The notes: generated from the sequence alone by a model not told the origin. DNA of 64,000 nt from Pseudomonas sp. 14P_8.1_Bac3 (GCF_025466085.1 NZ_JANLOD010000032.1:102482-166481); one strand, 5' to 3'; numbered from the stretch's first letter, positions 18,965 to 27,969 are shown. Translations and numbers: made by a program.

Positions 18965-21796
18965 ATGTCCAACCGTGATATATCCCGGCGCTCGTTCCTT
19001 CAGGGCGGGCTGGTGGCGGGTGTGAGCGTGACGCTTACGCCGCTCAGCAGTCAGGCGCTGGCGGCCCTGATGGAAAACAGCGTGACCGTGCCGTCCGAGC
19101 AGTGGCTCGGCAACAACGGCAAGGCGCGCTCGCGCAACGATGCGTTGTCCAAAGTCTGCGGCAGCAAGGTTTTTGCCCGTGACATTCGCGCCAAGGACAT
19201 GCCGGGCTGGCCCCAGCAGCAGGGCCACGCCATGCTGCTGAAAATCACCAAGGCCGATCGCATTTACGCCGGCTACGACCTGTCTTGGCTCGGCGCCGAT
19301 TTGCAGCCCGATCGCATCGTCACCGCGGCTGACCTCGTCAACGACGGCATCGTCTTCCCGGAAGAGCACGCGCCTGATCCGCTGCTGCCGGAAGGCAAGG
19401 TGCCGATGTTCATCGGTCACCCGGTGGCGATCCTGATCTGGAACGATTTCGAGCGTTTTCGCCAGGCCAAGGCCAAACTGAAATTCAATGACAAAGCGAT
19501 CCGCTACGGCGATCAGGTGCCGTTCTACGAGGGCGACCCGTACGGCAGTTTCCGCTACGTGCGCGTCGGCGGCGCGACCTCGGCGGACGAAGACGAATTC
19601 GCCAGCCTCAAGGATTCGATCCTGTTTCCGATGCTGCGCAACCGCCGTCCGGTCTGGAACTCCCAGCCGAACCTGCACGGCAACCTGACCGAGCGCGGGC
19701 TATTTTACGCCGAGCGCATGAAGCAACAGATTGACACCCCACCGGACAACTGGCTGGTGTTCGACGAGCGCTACAAGACCCCGTCGATCGAACCTGCAGC
19801 GATGGAGCCGGACAACGGCAACGGCTGGTACGACCCGGCGACCAAGACCCTGCATTTTGTCGTCGCCACCCAGTGCCCGCTGGAAGCCGCCACCGAGACC
19901 GCGAAGATGATCGCGCCGTCGCGTTTCGGCCTGGCCAATCTGAACATGCACCCGGGCTACACCGTCGGTTACGGCTCCAAAGACCACAATATTTTCGTTT
20001 ACTACGCCGCATTGGCCGCGCTGTACGGCGCCGGTGTGCCGGTGCGTCTGGCCAACGACCGCTACGAGCAGTTCCAGAGTGGCATCAAGCGCCACCCGTT
20101 CGACATCCGCTACCAACTGGCGGTGGACAAGACCGACCACAGCTTCAAGATTTTCCGCGCGGAGATGAACGTCGACGGCGGCGGGCGGATCAACTACAGC
20201 CCGTCGGTGGCAGCGGTTGGCGCTACGGCAGCGCAGTCGATCTACTACATGCCGCAGAACGATTTGCAGGTCACGGCCTACCATTCCCGCGCCGTTGAAG
20301 CCGGGTCAATGCGCGGCTACGGCACCCTGCAAAGCATGGCGTCCACCGAGATGATGGTCGATGAAATTGCCGGTCGCCTCGGCATCGATGCCATCGACCT
20401 GCGCAAGAAAAACGCCATGGTCTCGGGCATGAAAAACACCCAGGGCGCGGTGCCTGCCGGTGCCTTGCGCCTGCATGAGATTCTCGACAAGGCCGCCGTT
20501 CACGAGGTCTGGAAAAACCGCGACGCGCTCAAGCAGCAACGCGAAGCCGCCGACCCGGACAACTGGTACGGCGTCGGTTTTGCGATTTGCCAGAAAGACT
20601 TCGGCACCGGTTCCGAAGCGCCAATGGCCAGCATCGAATTCACTGCAGAAGGCCGCATCCACCTGCGCCATATCGGCATCGAAATCGGCACCGGCATGTC
20701 CACTTCGCAAGCGATGGTGGTGGCCGATTTCCTCGGCAGCCCGGCGCACGAAGTGAAGACCGGCGAAACCGAATGGAAAGAGTTGCAGCTCATTACCGGC
20801 GGCAACCCGTACATCATGAGCCAGGCCGAGCAGGACAATTTCCTGCGCAACCCGCGTTGGGTCGGCAAGTTGGCGTCGGCTTCGTCGGCGACCAACTCCG
20901 CGTACTACTTCAGCCACGCCACCCGTGAAGCGGCGCGGGTGCTGTTCAACCACGGCTTGTGGCCGGCGGCGTTGCAGATCTGGGGCCAGGGCCCCTACGG
21001 CGGTCAGGCCAACCCGTACGTGGTGCGCCGCGAAGACGCGCACTGGGTTGACGGCAAACTGACCGCCAACGGCATGCAGCCGCTGAGCTTCGAGCAGTTG
21101 GCCAGACATGCCCACGAAAAAGGCTTGGTGACCGGTGCCACCGTGCACGGTTTCAATCGCTGGAGCTGGGCCGAGTCCGAGTTCAGCATCGACGGCGTGC
21201 GTGAACGCCTGCCGCTCGACGGCCTGGCGGTCAAGTATGGCGATGGCGCGCCAAACGTGAAAAAGGCGCAGATGAGCAGCGCCGGTTTCCATTTGCTCGA
21301 TCGCCAGAACGCGCATTACCCGGACGTTCAGTTGAACAACGCAGCCGTGACTTACTACAGTCCGGTGGCGACGCTGGTGGAACTGAAAGTGAACAAGGGC
21401 TCGGCCGAAGTCCAGGTGCTCAACCATCACTCGTGGGTCGAGTGCGGTCGGGTGCTGGTGGAAGAACTGGTCAGAGGTCAGCTCGAAGGCGGGATCGCCA
21501 TGGGCATCGGCCATGCGCTACTGGAAGAGATGCCGCTGTATGAAGGCGGGCCGGGGGAGGGCGACTGGAACTTCAACCGTTACCGCTTGCCGATGGCACG
21601 CCACGTGGCGGTCTGGAAGCAGACAGCAGACATCCTCCCGCCGCTGTCGCCGAGCGACCCGTCGAAGGGCATTGCCGAAGTGGTGATGATCCCAGTGGTC
21701 GGTGCCATCGGTAACGCCGTGGCCCACGCCATCGGCAAGCGGGTCCGCGACCTGCCTATCACTTCCGCACGCATCAAGGAGGCCCTCAATGGCTAA
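18965..21796 (+). CDS. Tat-exported molybdopterin hydroxylase, large subunit
   Basis: A 943-residue molybdenum subunit of the xanthine oxidase family, closest in layout to periplasmic isoquinoline 1-oxidoreductase/aldehyde dehydrogenase beta subunits. A twin-arginine signal SRRSFLQGG (residues 7-15) shows export of the folded enzyme. Family features are visible: VNVDGGG-like and GSMRGYGTLQ cofactor loops, IEIGTGMSTSQAMV, and the C-terminal KGIAEVVMIP whose Glu matches the catalytic base of xanthine oxidase. It is first in an operon with the [2Fe-2S] subunit (8-base overlap), a three-heme cytochrome c and XdhC, so electrons probably pass Mo, FeS, heme c. Substrate (aldehyde or N-heterocycle) not predictable. 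Confidence 0.9.
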   Translation: MSNRDISRRSFLQGGLVAGVSVTLTPLSSQALAALMENSVTVPSEQWLGNNGKARSRNDALSKVCGSKVFARDIRAKDMPGWPQQQGHAMLLKITKADRIYAGYDLSWLGADLQPDRIVTAADLVNDGIVFPEEHAPDPLLPEGKVPMFIGHPVAILIWNDFERFRQAKAKLKFNDKAIRYGDQVPFYEGDPYGSFRYVRVGGATSADEDEFASLKDSILFPMLRNRRPVWNSQPNLHGNLTERGLFYAERMKQQIDTPPDNWLVFDERYKTPSIEPAAMEPDNGNGWYDPATKTLHFVVATQCPLEAATETAKMIAPSRFGLANLNMHPGYTVGYGSKDHNIFVYYAALAALYGAGVPVRLANDRYEQFQSGIKRHPFDIRYQLAVDKTDHSFKIFRAEMNVDGGGRINYSPSVAAVGATAAQSIYYMPQNDLQVTAYHSRAVEAGSMRGYGTLQSMASTEMMVDEIAGRLGIDAIDLRKKNAMVSGMKNTQGAVPAGALRLHEILDKAAVHEVWKNRDALKQQREAADPDNWYGVGFAICQKDFGTGSEAPMASIEFTAEGRIHLRHIGIEIGTGMSTSQAMVVADFLGSPAHEVKTGETEWKELQLITGGNPYIMSQAEQDNFLRNPRWVGKLASASSATNSAYYFSHATREAARVLFNHGLWPAALQIWGQGPYGGQANPYVVRREDAHWVDGKLTANGMQPLSFEQLARHAHEKGLVTGATVHGFNRWSWAESEFSIDGVRERLPLDGLAVKYGDGAPNVKKAQMSSAGFHLLDRQNAHYPDVQLNNAAVTYYSPVATLVELKVNKGSAEVQVLNHHSWVECGRVLVEELVRGQLEGGIAMGIGHALLEEMPLYEGGPGEGDWNFNRYRLPMARHVAVWKQTADILPPLSPSDPSKGIAEVVMIPVVGAIGNAVAHAIGKRVRDLPITSARIKEALNG

Positions 21797-22328
21797 CCGT
21801 CCGCTTCAACTGACCCTCAACGGTCAATCCGTCGGCCCGGTGGACATCCCTGATGACCTGCCGATGATCGACTACCTGCACGAATACAAAAACCTCACCG
21901 GCTCGCGCCTCGGTTGCGGCCAGGGCATCTGCCATGCTTGCGTGGTGATCGTCGACAACCCGGACGGCACCAGCGAAGAAGTACGCACTTGCATCACTGG
22001 CGCGCATTACTTCGAAGGCAAGAAAGTGCGGACCATCGAAGGCCATGCGAAACGTGATGAAGAAGGAAAAGTCACCGAGCTGAACCCGATCCAGCAGCGT
22101 TTCGTCGATGAATTCGCCTTCCAGTGCAGCTACTGCGCCCCGGGTTTCGTCAACGCCGCGACCGTGCTGGTGGAGAAGCTGCAGCGTCAGCCGATCGTCA
22201 AAAGCCAGTTGGAACGCGTCATCGAGGACAGCCTCGGTCACCACGTCTGCCGCTGCACCGGCTATGTGCGTTATTACAGCGCGACGCGCAACGTGCTGAC
22301 CGATCTCGGCCTGGTCAAGGAGGGTTGA
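21789..22328 (+). CDS. [2Fe-2S] subunit of the molybdenum hydroxylase
   Basis: A 179-residue small subunit with both clusters of the family: plant-ferredoxin type (CGQGICHAC, third ligand in VRTCITG) in the first half and the four-Cys helical cluster (CSYC then VCRC) in the second. It has no signal peptide, so it likely rides out with the Tat-signal partner. The ATG at 21789 overlaps the end of the large-subunit gene; longer in-frame starts would overlap it far more. Its size exceeds the usual 150-160 residues because of an insertion between the clusters. Confidence 0.92.
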   Translation: MANRPLQLTLNGQSVGPVDIPDDLPMIDYLHEYKNLTGSRLGCGQGICHACVVIVDNPDGTSEEVRTCITGAHYFEGKKVRTIEGHAKRDEEGKVTELNPIQQRFVDEFAFQCSYCAPGFVNAATVLVEKLQRQPIVKSQLERVIEDSLGHHVCRCTGYVRYYSATRNVLTDLGLVKEG

Positions 22329-22330
22329 GC

Positions 22331-23566
22331 ATGAAGTATCTACTGTCCCGCCTGGTGTTGGCGGCTGGCCTGGCTGCGCCGGTGCTGCTGGCGCAGGCCG
22401 ATGATCAGGTGAAGCGCGGCGAATACCTCGCCCGCGCCGCCGATTGCATGGCGTGCCACACCGCGCCGGGTGGCGCGCCCTATGCGGGCGGCCTGCCGAT
22501 TGTCTCGCCGTTCGGCACGATCTACGGCACCAACATCACCCCGAGCAAGGAGCACGGCATTGGCCTGTACAGCGATGACGAATTCTTCGCCGCGCTCACC
22601 GAGGGCAAGCGCCGCGATGGTGCGAACCTCTATCCGGCGATGCCTTACACCTCGTATCACCTGATGCCCCGTGCGGATTCGGATGCGATTCACGCGTACC
22701 TGAAAACCATCGAGCCGATCGAACGTGCGGCGCCGGTCACCAACCTGAGTTTCCCGTTCAACGTGCGTCTGGGTTTGGTGGGCTGGAACATGCTGTATGG
22801 CAAGGACGTGAAGCTTTCGTCCAGCGAAGGTCAAAGCGAAGCCTTCAAGCGTGGCCAGTACATGGTCGACGTGTTGGGTCACTGCGGCGAATGCCACACG
22901 CCGCGCGGTCTGCCCGGCGCGATGCAGCAGGACAAACGCCTGACCGGCGGGCTGCTCAACGGCTACCTGGCGCCGAGCCTGCTGGCCAATGACCTGGCCG
23001 CGCGTGGTTGGAACCATCAGGACCTGAGCACGTTCCTCAAGCACGGCATGAGCGCCCAGGGCACCATGTTCAACGAGATGTTCCCGGTGTTCCACAACAG
23101 CACCCAGGGTCTCAATGACCCGGACCTGGCGGCGATGGCGACCTTCCTGCTCGGCGATCAACCGCCGGCGGCGAAGACACTGACGGACGTTCCAGTGGAG
23201 CAGCTCAGCGCCAGCGCGCAACGCGGCCGTCAGGATTACCTGAACGTCTGCGCCGGTTGTCACGCGGTCGGCGGTGAAGGCAAGCCGCACATCGCCGTGG
23301 CCATGCGCGGCAACACCACGCTGCGCCTGGAAGATCCGCGCAACCTGGTGCGGGTGATCGACGACGGTATCGGCGAGCAGAAGTTTGCCGGCTTTGAACA
23401 CATGCAACCGATGCCGGGCTTCGCCGAGAAACTTAGCCACGAGCAACTGACCGACTTGCTGAACTATCTGCGTCAGGGCTGGGGCGGACAGTCGGGTGAT
23501 CTGGCGGTCAGCGATGTGCAGAAGCTGCGCGCGGATGCGCCGCCGCTCGAGCACAAGGCGCACTGA
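22331..23566 (+). CDS. Three-heme cytochrome c, electron acceptor subunit
   Basis: A 411-residue secreted cytochrome with a signal peptide (cleavage near AQA, residue 23) and three CXXCH heme sites: CMACH (39-43), CGECH (about 184) and CAGCH (about 307). It resembles the cytochrome subunits of membrane alcohol/aldehyde dehydrogenases. It begins 2 bases after the FeS-subunit stop. Likely takes electrons from the molybdenum enzyme and passes them to the respiratory chain. Confidence 0.92.
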   Translation: MKYLLSRLVLAAGLAAPVLLAQADDQVKRGEYLARAADCMACHTAPGGAPYAGGLPIVSPFGTIYGTNITPSKEHGIGLYSDDEFFAALTEGKRRDGANLYPAMPYTSYHLMPRADSDAIHAYLKTIEPIERAAPVTNLSFPFNVRLGLVGWNMLYGKDVKLSSSEGQSEAFKRGQYMVDVLGHCGECHTPRGLPGAMQQDKRLTGGLLNGYLAPSLLANDLAARGWNHQDLSTFLKHGMSAQGTMFNEMFPVFHNSTQGLNDPDLAAMATFLLGDQPPAAKTLTDVPVEQLSASAQRGRQDYLNVCAGCHAVGGEGKPHIAVAMRGNTTLRLEDPRNLVRVIDDGIGEQKFAGFEHMQPMPGFAEKLSHEQLTDLLNYLRQGWGGQSGDLAVSDVQKLRADAPPLEHKAH

Positions 23567-23567
23567 C

Positions 23568-24539
23568 ATGCAGCATCTCGATCTGCAAGTGGTGCGCCGA
23601 GCCCTGGAGTGGTCGATGGCCGGCCAGCGCATCTGGCTGTGCACGGTGCTCGCCACCTACGGCTCGGCGCCCAGAGCACCGGGTTCGCTGCTGGCGGTGA
23701 ACGGGGAGGGGCAGTGGATCGGCTCGCTGTCCGGCGGCTGCGTCGAGGAGGATTTCCTTGAGCGCGTTGCCGAGGGCGCGTTTCTCGACGTGATCAGCGT
23801 GGTGCGTTACGGCGAGGGCGACGATCCGCGTTCGCGGGTGAGCCTGCCGTGTGGCGGTGTGCTCGACGTAATGGTCGAGAAACTGGATCCTGGGTGCGAG
23901 GTTCAGGCGCATCTGCGGGAGTTGGAGTCGGCGTTGTTGGGCCAGCGTCGACTGATCCGCGAGGTCGATCTTGCGAGCGGGGCGCGGAGGCTGTTCGATG
24001 ATCGCGAGCAGGGCGTGCGCATCGAACGGGAGATCGACCGCGTGCGTGTGCGCATCGGTGCGGCCCAGCGCTTGCTGCTGGCTGGCTATTCCAGTGTCGC
24101 CCAGGCCTGTGCAGAGTTTGCGGTGGGCCTGGGCTTCGAGGTGATTCTCTGCGACCCCCGGGAGGAAGTACTGGAAGGCGTGGTGCTGGAAAACGTCGAG
24201 ATCCGCCGCCAGTTGCCCTCAGTGTTCATCGCCGATGGCGGCTGTCACAGCGACACGGCAGTGGTGGCGCTGACCCACGACCCACGCATCGATGACCTGG
24301 CGATGATGGAAGCGGTGCGCACCGAGGCGTTTTACATCGGGGTGATGGGCTCGATGCAGACCTCGCAGAAACGCTTCGAGCGATTGCGCAGGATTGGTGG
24401 TTTGGGCGATGTCGAGTTGGCGCGGATTCATGCGCCGATCGGGTTGAATCTGGGCAGCAAGACGCCCGCAGAAATCGCCCTGGCCGTACTCGCCGACATC
24501 CTGCGAATTCGCAGCGGGATTCCACGGGAACAGCTGTAA
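23568..24539 (+). CDS. XdhC/CoxI family molybdenum-cofactor maturation protein
   Basis: A 323-residue protein of the XdhC/CoxF family, which inserts sulfurated molybdenum cofactor into xanthine-oxidase-type enzymes. Typical segments: ATYGSAPRAPGS near the N-terminus, SGGCVE, LPCGGVLDV, and a Rossmann C-terminal half with YIGVMGS and GLNLGSKTPAEIALA. It begins 1 base after the cytochrome stop, so it closes the operon and supports the idea that the large subunit needs the sulfurated cofactor. Confidence 0.93.
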   Translation: MQHLDLQVVRRALEWSMAGQRIWLCTVLATYGSAPRAPGSLLAVNGEGQWIGSLSGGCVEEDFLERVAEGAFLDVISVVRYGEGDDPRSRVSLPCGGVLDVMVEKLDPGCEVQAHLRELESALLGQRRLIREVDLASGARRLFDDREQGVRIEREIDRVRVRIGAAQRLLLAGYSSVAQACAEFAVGLGFEVILCDPREEVLEGVVLENVEIRRQLPSVFIADGGCHSDTAVVALTHDPRIDDLAMMEAVRTEAFYIGVMGSMQTSQKRFERLRRIGGLGDVELARIHAPIGLNLGSKTPAEIALAVLADILRIRSGIPREQL

Positions 24540-24548
24540 ACCCAATCC

Positions 24549-24639
24549 CCTGTAGGAGCGAGCATGCTCGCGAAAGAGTGTGTCAGTCGATATCAATGTT
24601 GCCTGACACGGCCTCTTCGCGAGCAGGCTCGCTCCCACA
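24549..24639. repeat. Inverted REP pair (REPIN)
   Basis: CTGTAGGAGCGAGCATGCTC (from 24550, continuing GCGAAAGAG) and the opposing CTCTTCGCGAGCAGGCTCGC (24613-24632, continuing TCCCACA). It sits between the convergent xdhC-like and amine-oxidase genes. Confidence 0.87.
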
Positions 24640-24641
24640 TA

Positions 24642-25925
24642 TTAATACCCGAATTTATCCCGCAGCCCGTAATACCACGCCCCCAGCGCCGCGAAAGGCG
24701 TTCGCAGCAATTGCCCGCCGGGGAACGGATAATGCGGCAGGTCGGCAAACGCATCAAAACGCTCAGCCTGTCCGCGCAACGCTTCGGCCAGGACCTTGCC
24801 CGCCAGGTGCGTGTAAGTCACGCCGTGGCCGCTACATCCCTGGGAATAGTAGATGTTGTCACCCAAGCGCCCGACCTGCGGAAGACGCGACAGGGTCAGC
24901 AGGAAATTGCCGGTCCAGGCGTAATCGATCTTCACATCCTTGAGCTGCGGGAAGGCCTTGAGCATCTTCGGGCGGATGATCGCCTCGATATTCGCCGGAT
25001 CCCGCGCGCCGTACACCACGCCGCCACCGAAAATCAGGCGCTTGTCACCACTCAGGCGGTAGTAGTCGAGCAGGTAGTTGCAGTCTTCGACGCAATAATC
25101 CTGAGGCAGCAGGCTTTTCGCCAACTCATCGCTCAAGGGCTCGGTGGTGATCACCTGAGTGCCGCAGGGCATCGACTTGGCTGCCAGCTCCGGCACCAGA
25201 TTGCCGAGGTAAGCATTACCCGCCACGATGATGAACTTGGCACGGACTTTACCTTGAGGGGTATGCACGACCGGATTCGCGCCGCGCTCAATGCGCACCG
25301 CCGGTGATTGCTCGTAGATAGCGCCGCCCAACGACTCGACGGCTGCCGCTTCGCCCAATGCCAGGTTGAGTGGATGAATGTGCCCGCCGCTCATGTCGAG
25401 CATGCCGCCCACGTATTGATCGCAGTTCACCACTTCACGGATGCGCTGCTGATCCATCAACTCGAGCTGCGTATGACCGAAGCGCTCCCACAGACGCTTC
25501 TGCGATTCCAGATGGCCCATCTGCTTGGCAGTGATCGCAGCGAATACGCCACCGTCCTTCAGGTCGCACTGAATGTTGTATTTGGCGACGCGCTCACGAA
25601 TGATCCGCCCGCCCTCGAACGCCATTTGCCCCAACAGCTGCGCCTGCCTGGGACCGACCGTGCGCTCGATCACATCGATGTCGCGGCTATAGCTGTTAAC
25701 GATCTGGCCGCCGTTACGACCCGACGCGCCGAAACCCACCCTGGCGGCTTCCAGCACCGTGACCTTGAACCCGTTCTCCAGCAGAAACAGAGCGGAGGAC
25801 AGGCCGGTGTAACCGGCACCGATCACACAGACATCAGTTTCTACATCACCCTGCAACGCCGGGCGCGGCGGAACCGCATTGGCCGATGCGGCGTAATAGG
25901 ATTCGGGGTAGGGGGTGTTCGCCAT
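24642..25925 (-). CDS. puuB: FAD-dependent oxidoreductase, gamma-glutamylputrescine oxidase-like
   Basis: A 427-residue flavoprotein of the DAO family. The FAD-binding motif VIGAGYTGLSSALFLLE is at about residues 34-50, with GFGASGRNGGQ just after, and the C-terminal SQGCSGHGVTYTHLAGKV closes the FAD site. The overall match is to PuuB/PauB enzymes that oxidise gamma-glutamyl-putrescine in polyamine breakdown. It stands alone, convergent with the molybdenum operon. Related paralogues act on other amines, so the substrate is inferred. Confidence 0.82.
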   Translation of the reverse strand: MANTPYPESYYAASANAVPPRPALQGDVETDVCVIGAGYTGLSSALFLLENGFKVTVLEAARVGFGASGRNGGQIVNSYSRDIDVIERTVGPRQAQLLGQMAFEGGRIIRERVAKYNIQCDLKDGGVFAAITAKQMGHLESQKRLWERFGHTQLELMDQQRIREVVNCDQYVGGMLDMSGGHIHPLNLALGEAAAVESLGGAIYEQSPAVRIERGANPVVHTPQGKVRAKFIIVAGNAYLGNLVPELAAKSMPCGTQVITTEPLSDELAKSLLPQDYCVEDCNYLLDYYRLSGDKRLIFGGGVVYGARDPANIEAIIRPKMLKAFPQLKDVKIDYAWTGNFLLTLSRLPQVGRLGDNIYYSQGCSGHGVTYTHLAGKVLAEALRGQAERFDAFADLPHYPFPGGQLLRTPFAALGAWYYGLRDKFGY

Positions 25926-26067
25926 CCTGCAGCCTCTGTTTAATATATTTTACGAGTGCGCCGATCCTACCCGAGTTAAAAATCGACCGCCAGCCACCGC
26001 AAATTCTTCTTCATAGCGGCGAAATTAAATATTTCGCATATTCATGGGGTTAGCTCGAAAAAAGGTG

Positions 26068-26095
26068 TTGACACCCCTTCGGAATTCCGTACAAT
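26068..26095 (+). promoter_or_regulatory. Sigma-70 promoter of tRNA-Val(GAC)
   Basis: Perfect TTGACA (26068-26073) and TACAAT (26090-26095), 16-bp spacer, 14 bases before the tRNA. Confidence 0.9.
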
Positions 26096-26108
26096 GCCGC
26101 CTCACAGC

Positions 26109-26185
26109 AGGCACGTAGCTCAGTTGGTTAGAGCACCACCTTGACATGGTGGGGGTCGTTGGTTCGAGTCCAATCGCGCCTACCA
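26109..26185 (+). tRNA. tRNA-Val (anticodon GAC)
   Basis: 77-nt cloverleaf with acceptor AGGCACG/CGCGCCT (one A-C mismatch at the fifth pair), D arm AGCTCAGTTGGTTAGAGC, anticodon loop TTGACAT, T loop GGTTCGAGTCC, encoded CCA. Confidence 0.94.
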
Positions 26186-26214
26186 AACAAAATCCGCTCT
26201 GCTGGGCGGTCTAG

Positions 26215-26245
26215 AAGGGCTCACCGAAAGGTGGGCCCTTTTTTG
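26215..26245 (+). terminator. Terminator of tRNA-Val(GAC)
   Basis: AAGGGCTCACC (26215-26225), GAAA loop, GGTGGGCCCTT (26230-26240), then a long T-run. Confidence 0.9.
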
Positions 26246-26290
26246 TTGTCTGCGATTTGCAAAACGCTCATCGGGTCCCCGCCAGCAGGA

Positions 26291-26425
26291 CTACGCGACG
26301 GTGCAAGTCCAACGGTGATTCAGCCGGTACGGCGCTCGGGTGAAGTGAACGTCTGATACCAGTTTAAGGCCGCGCTGCTGAAGCGCTTCGGTTAGCTTCA
26401 CAAGTGTTTCTGCTTCGATAGTCAT
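26291..26425 (-). CDS. Small hypothetical protein (44 aa)
   Basis: Not recognised. A 44-codon frame starting MTIEAETLVKLTEALQQRGL, with a GAGGT ribosome site 9 bases before the ATG. The N-terminal half should form an amphipathic helix. It lies just behind the tRNA-Val terminator in a stretch of orphan ORFs with uneven composition, possibly leftover mobile DNA. No domain assigned; may be a truncated longer gene because the last codons lose Pseudomonas-like usage. Confidence 0.35.
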   Translation of the reverse strand: MTIEAETLVKLTEALQQRGLKLVSDVHFTRAPYRLNHRWTCTVA

Positions 26426-26689
26426 CGCCGTTACCTCGCGAGATTTGCTGTGCTCATAATTCTTGACCGGGCAGGCAAAACGCTAATTCAATATTTCTAC
26501 AGAGGTGATACGAAAGTTGGGGGCAACGCCGCATGGTCACTGAGCGATTCATGAGGCGAGTGCAGTCGGGCGGGATTGATTGGCTGTTCAATGAACGTGC
26601 CGCGGTTTTTCTTGAAGCCGTTCGTCGGAACTCGCGCACGTTCAAGCAGTTAGCGAGTCGATGTATTAGCCCAGAAAGGACAGGTTCCT

Positions 26690-26908
26690 ATGCGATCACT
26701 AATTCTCGATATGCCGAATGGACGGGAGCTCGTCAATGAACTCGATCTTGCGACCGAGCAAATGATGTCTATCCCGGTCGAACTCATCGGTTGTGCCGAA
26801 TGGCTGGCAGCCTCCCACAGACAGCAACAGGCATTTCAGAAATGGCGAGCTTATCTCCAGCTCATGGCTGACGGACGAGTACCTATCGAGGCACTGAAGG
26901 TCGCCTGA
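26690..26908 (+). CDS. Small hypothetical protein (72 aa)
   Basis: Not recognised. Starts MRSLILDMPNGRELVNELDL, with an AGGACAGG-type ribosome site. Predicted mostly helical, no signal peptide or membrane segment. A second frame (26533-26739, 68 codons) overlaps its start and is less convincing. Codon use is less GC-rich than in neighbouring core genes. It belongs to the orphan ORF cluster behind tRNA-Val. Confidence 0.45.
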   Translation: MRSLILDMPNGRELVNELDLATEQMMSIPVELIGCAEWLAASHRQQQAFQKWRAYLQLMADGRVPIEALKVA

Positions 26909-27022
26909 GCGGATAGTTCCGATCAGCCAAGCCAGGAGGAGTGCATCCAGACCAGAGTGGCCCAAGTGTTACGTTGAGGCGCGATCTCCGACCGTCCAAC
27001 GCGACGATCGGCTGGTGGCTAT

Positions 27023-27051
27023 TTGGCATCTATTGAATTTATGTGTATGGT
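27023..27051 (+). promoter_or_regulatory. Possible sigma-70 promoter
   Basis: TTGGCA (27023-27028) and TATGGT (27046-27051), 17-bp spacer. If used, transcription would begin near 27058, so the gene downstream must start after that. Confidence 0.5.
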
Positions 27052-27072
27052 GCGCCCGCAGCTTTACAAGCA

Positions 27073-27420
27073 ATGGACGCGGAAATGACAGGACAGCTTT
27101 CAATCGTTACAAGGCAAGAGACCTGGCTAGGTTACGAAATTCTTGTCGCTGCAGTCGGCCCCATCAAAACAAGGCCGGATGAACCGGAAAACCTGCAAAC
27201 GCATCACAAGACGAAAATTTCGATTTGGTTCGATGGCAAAGAGATCCGAGAGGCGGGTGAAGCGCCTTCGATGCTTTTTGCGTCGCGCGAGGATGCACAT
27301 GAGTTTGGCGTCGAAATCGGCCGAATGATTGTTATGCAACGTCGCGAATCTTCAGCTTTTAAAGTTTTCAGCCGCGCGTACGAACTCTTCAAGTTTCCGC
27401 GAGCGCTTTTTCGTCATTGA
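27073..27420 (+). CDS. Hypothetical protein (115 aa)
   Basis: Not recognised. The frame is open from a GTG at 27043, but that codon lies inside a good promoter -10 region, so an ATG at 27073 or 27085 is more likely; neither has a strong ribosome site. The protein is soluble, with an IWFDGKEIREAGEAPSMLF segment and a basic, aromatic C-terminus ending FPRALFRH. Likely a single alpha/beta domain. Part of the orphan cluster behind tRNA-Val. Confidence 0.5.
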   Translation: MDAEMTGQLSIVTRQETWLGYEILVAAVGPIKTRPDEPENLQTHHKTKISIWFDGKEIREAGEAPSMLFASREDAHEFGVEIGRMIVMQRRESSAFKVFSRAYELFKFPRALFRH

Positions 27421-27513
27421 GATTTAGACTGCCGTCGCATCGTCACAGGCAAACCCGCGCTTAATGAACTACTACTGACAGGCTGATTCAACTTACCTGA
27501 CAGGAGTATCTCG

Positions 27514-27969
27514 ATGCTGGCCCACTGGACTCTTGCCGCGGTTCACCTCTTGGCGCTTTCCCTCGGCTTCTGGGCCGTCCTCTCCCGAGGTACGGCTTTT
27601 CGGCGCCTGGCGACTGGCACCGGCGAGGCTCGCAGCGTGTTGATCGCGGATAACCTGTGGGGCGTTTCTGCCGTCATTCTGCTGATCACGGGTGGGATGC
27701 GAGCCTTCGGCGGGTACGAAAAAGGCACTGATTACTATCTTCACCAGCCGCTGTTCCATCTCAAGATGACCCTGTTCGTGCTCATCCTGTTGCTTGAAGT
27801 TGCGCCGATGATAACGCTGATCAAATGGCGGACTTCGCGGGCGCGAGGCGCAGCGATCAATACCGGCCGTGCAGCGTTGTTCGCACGAATCAGTCATATC
27901 GAAGGTTTGCTGGTGTTGTTGATGGTCGTAGCGGCCACGGGCATGGCGCGAGGTGTGACGTTTGGTTAG
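27514..27969 (+). CDS. DUF2214-family inner-membrane protein
   Basis: A 151-residue protein with four hydrophobic segments (about 4-24, 46-63, 81-103 and 126-146), matching small predicted membrane proteins of the DUF2214 type. The conserved-looking ADNLWGVSAVILLITGG and HQPLFHLKM segments flank the second and third helices. The ATG has a strong CAGGAG site. Single gene; role unknown. Confidence 0.75.
   Translation: MLAHWTLAAVHLLALSLGFWAVLSRGTAFRRLATGTGEARSVLIADNLWGVSAVILLITGGMRAFGGYEKGTDYYLHQPLFHLKMTLFVLILLLEVAPMITLIKWRTSRARGAAINTGRAALFARISHIEGLLVLLMVVAATGMARGVTFG

Noticed and set aside
24564..25307. 247-codon plus-strand frame opposite the amine oxidase gene
   Set aside because: Antisense shadow of a clear flavoprotein; composition and content are meaningless in protein terms.
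26268..26310. GACGGTGCAAGTCCAACGGT-like stretch resembling a cobalamin riboswitch or group II intron segment
   Set aside because: Only a short similarity; the rest of either structure is missing and no B12 or intron gene follows.
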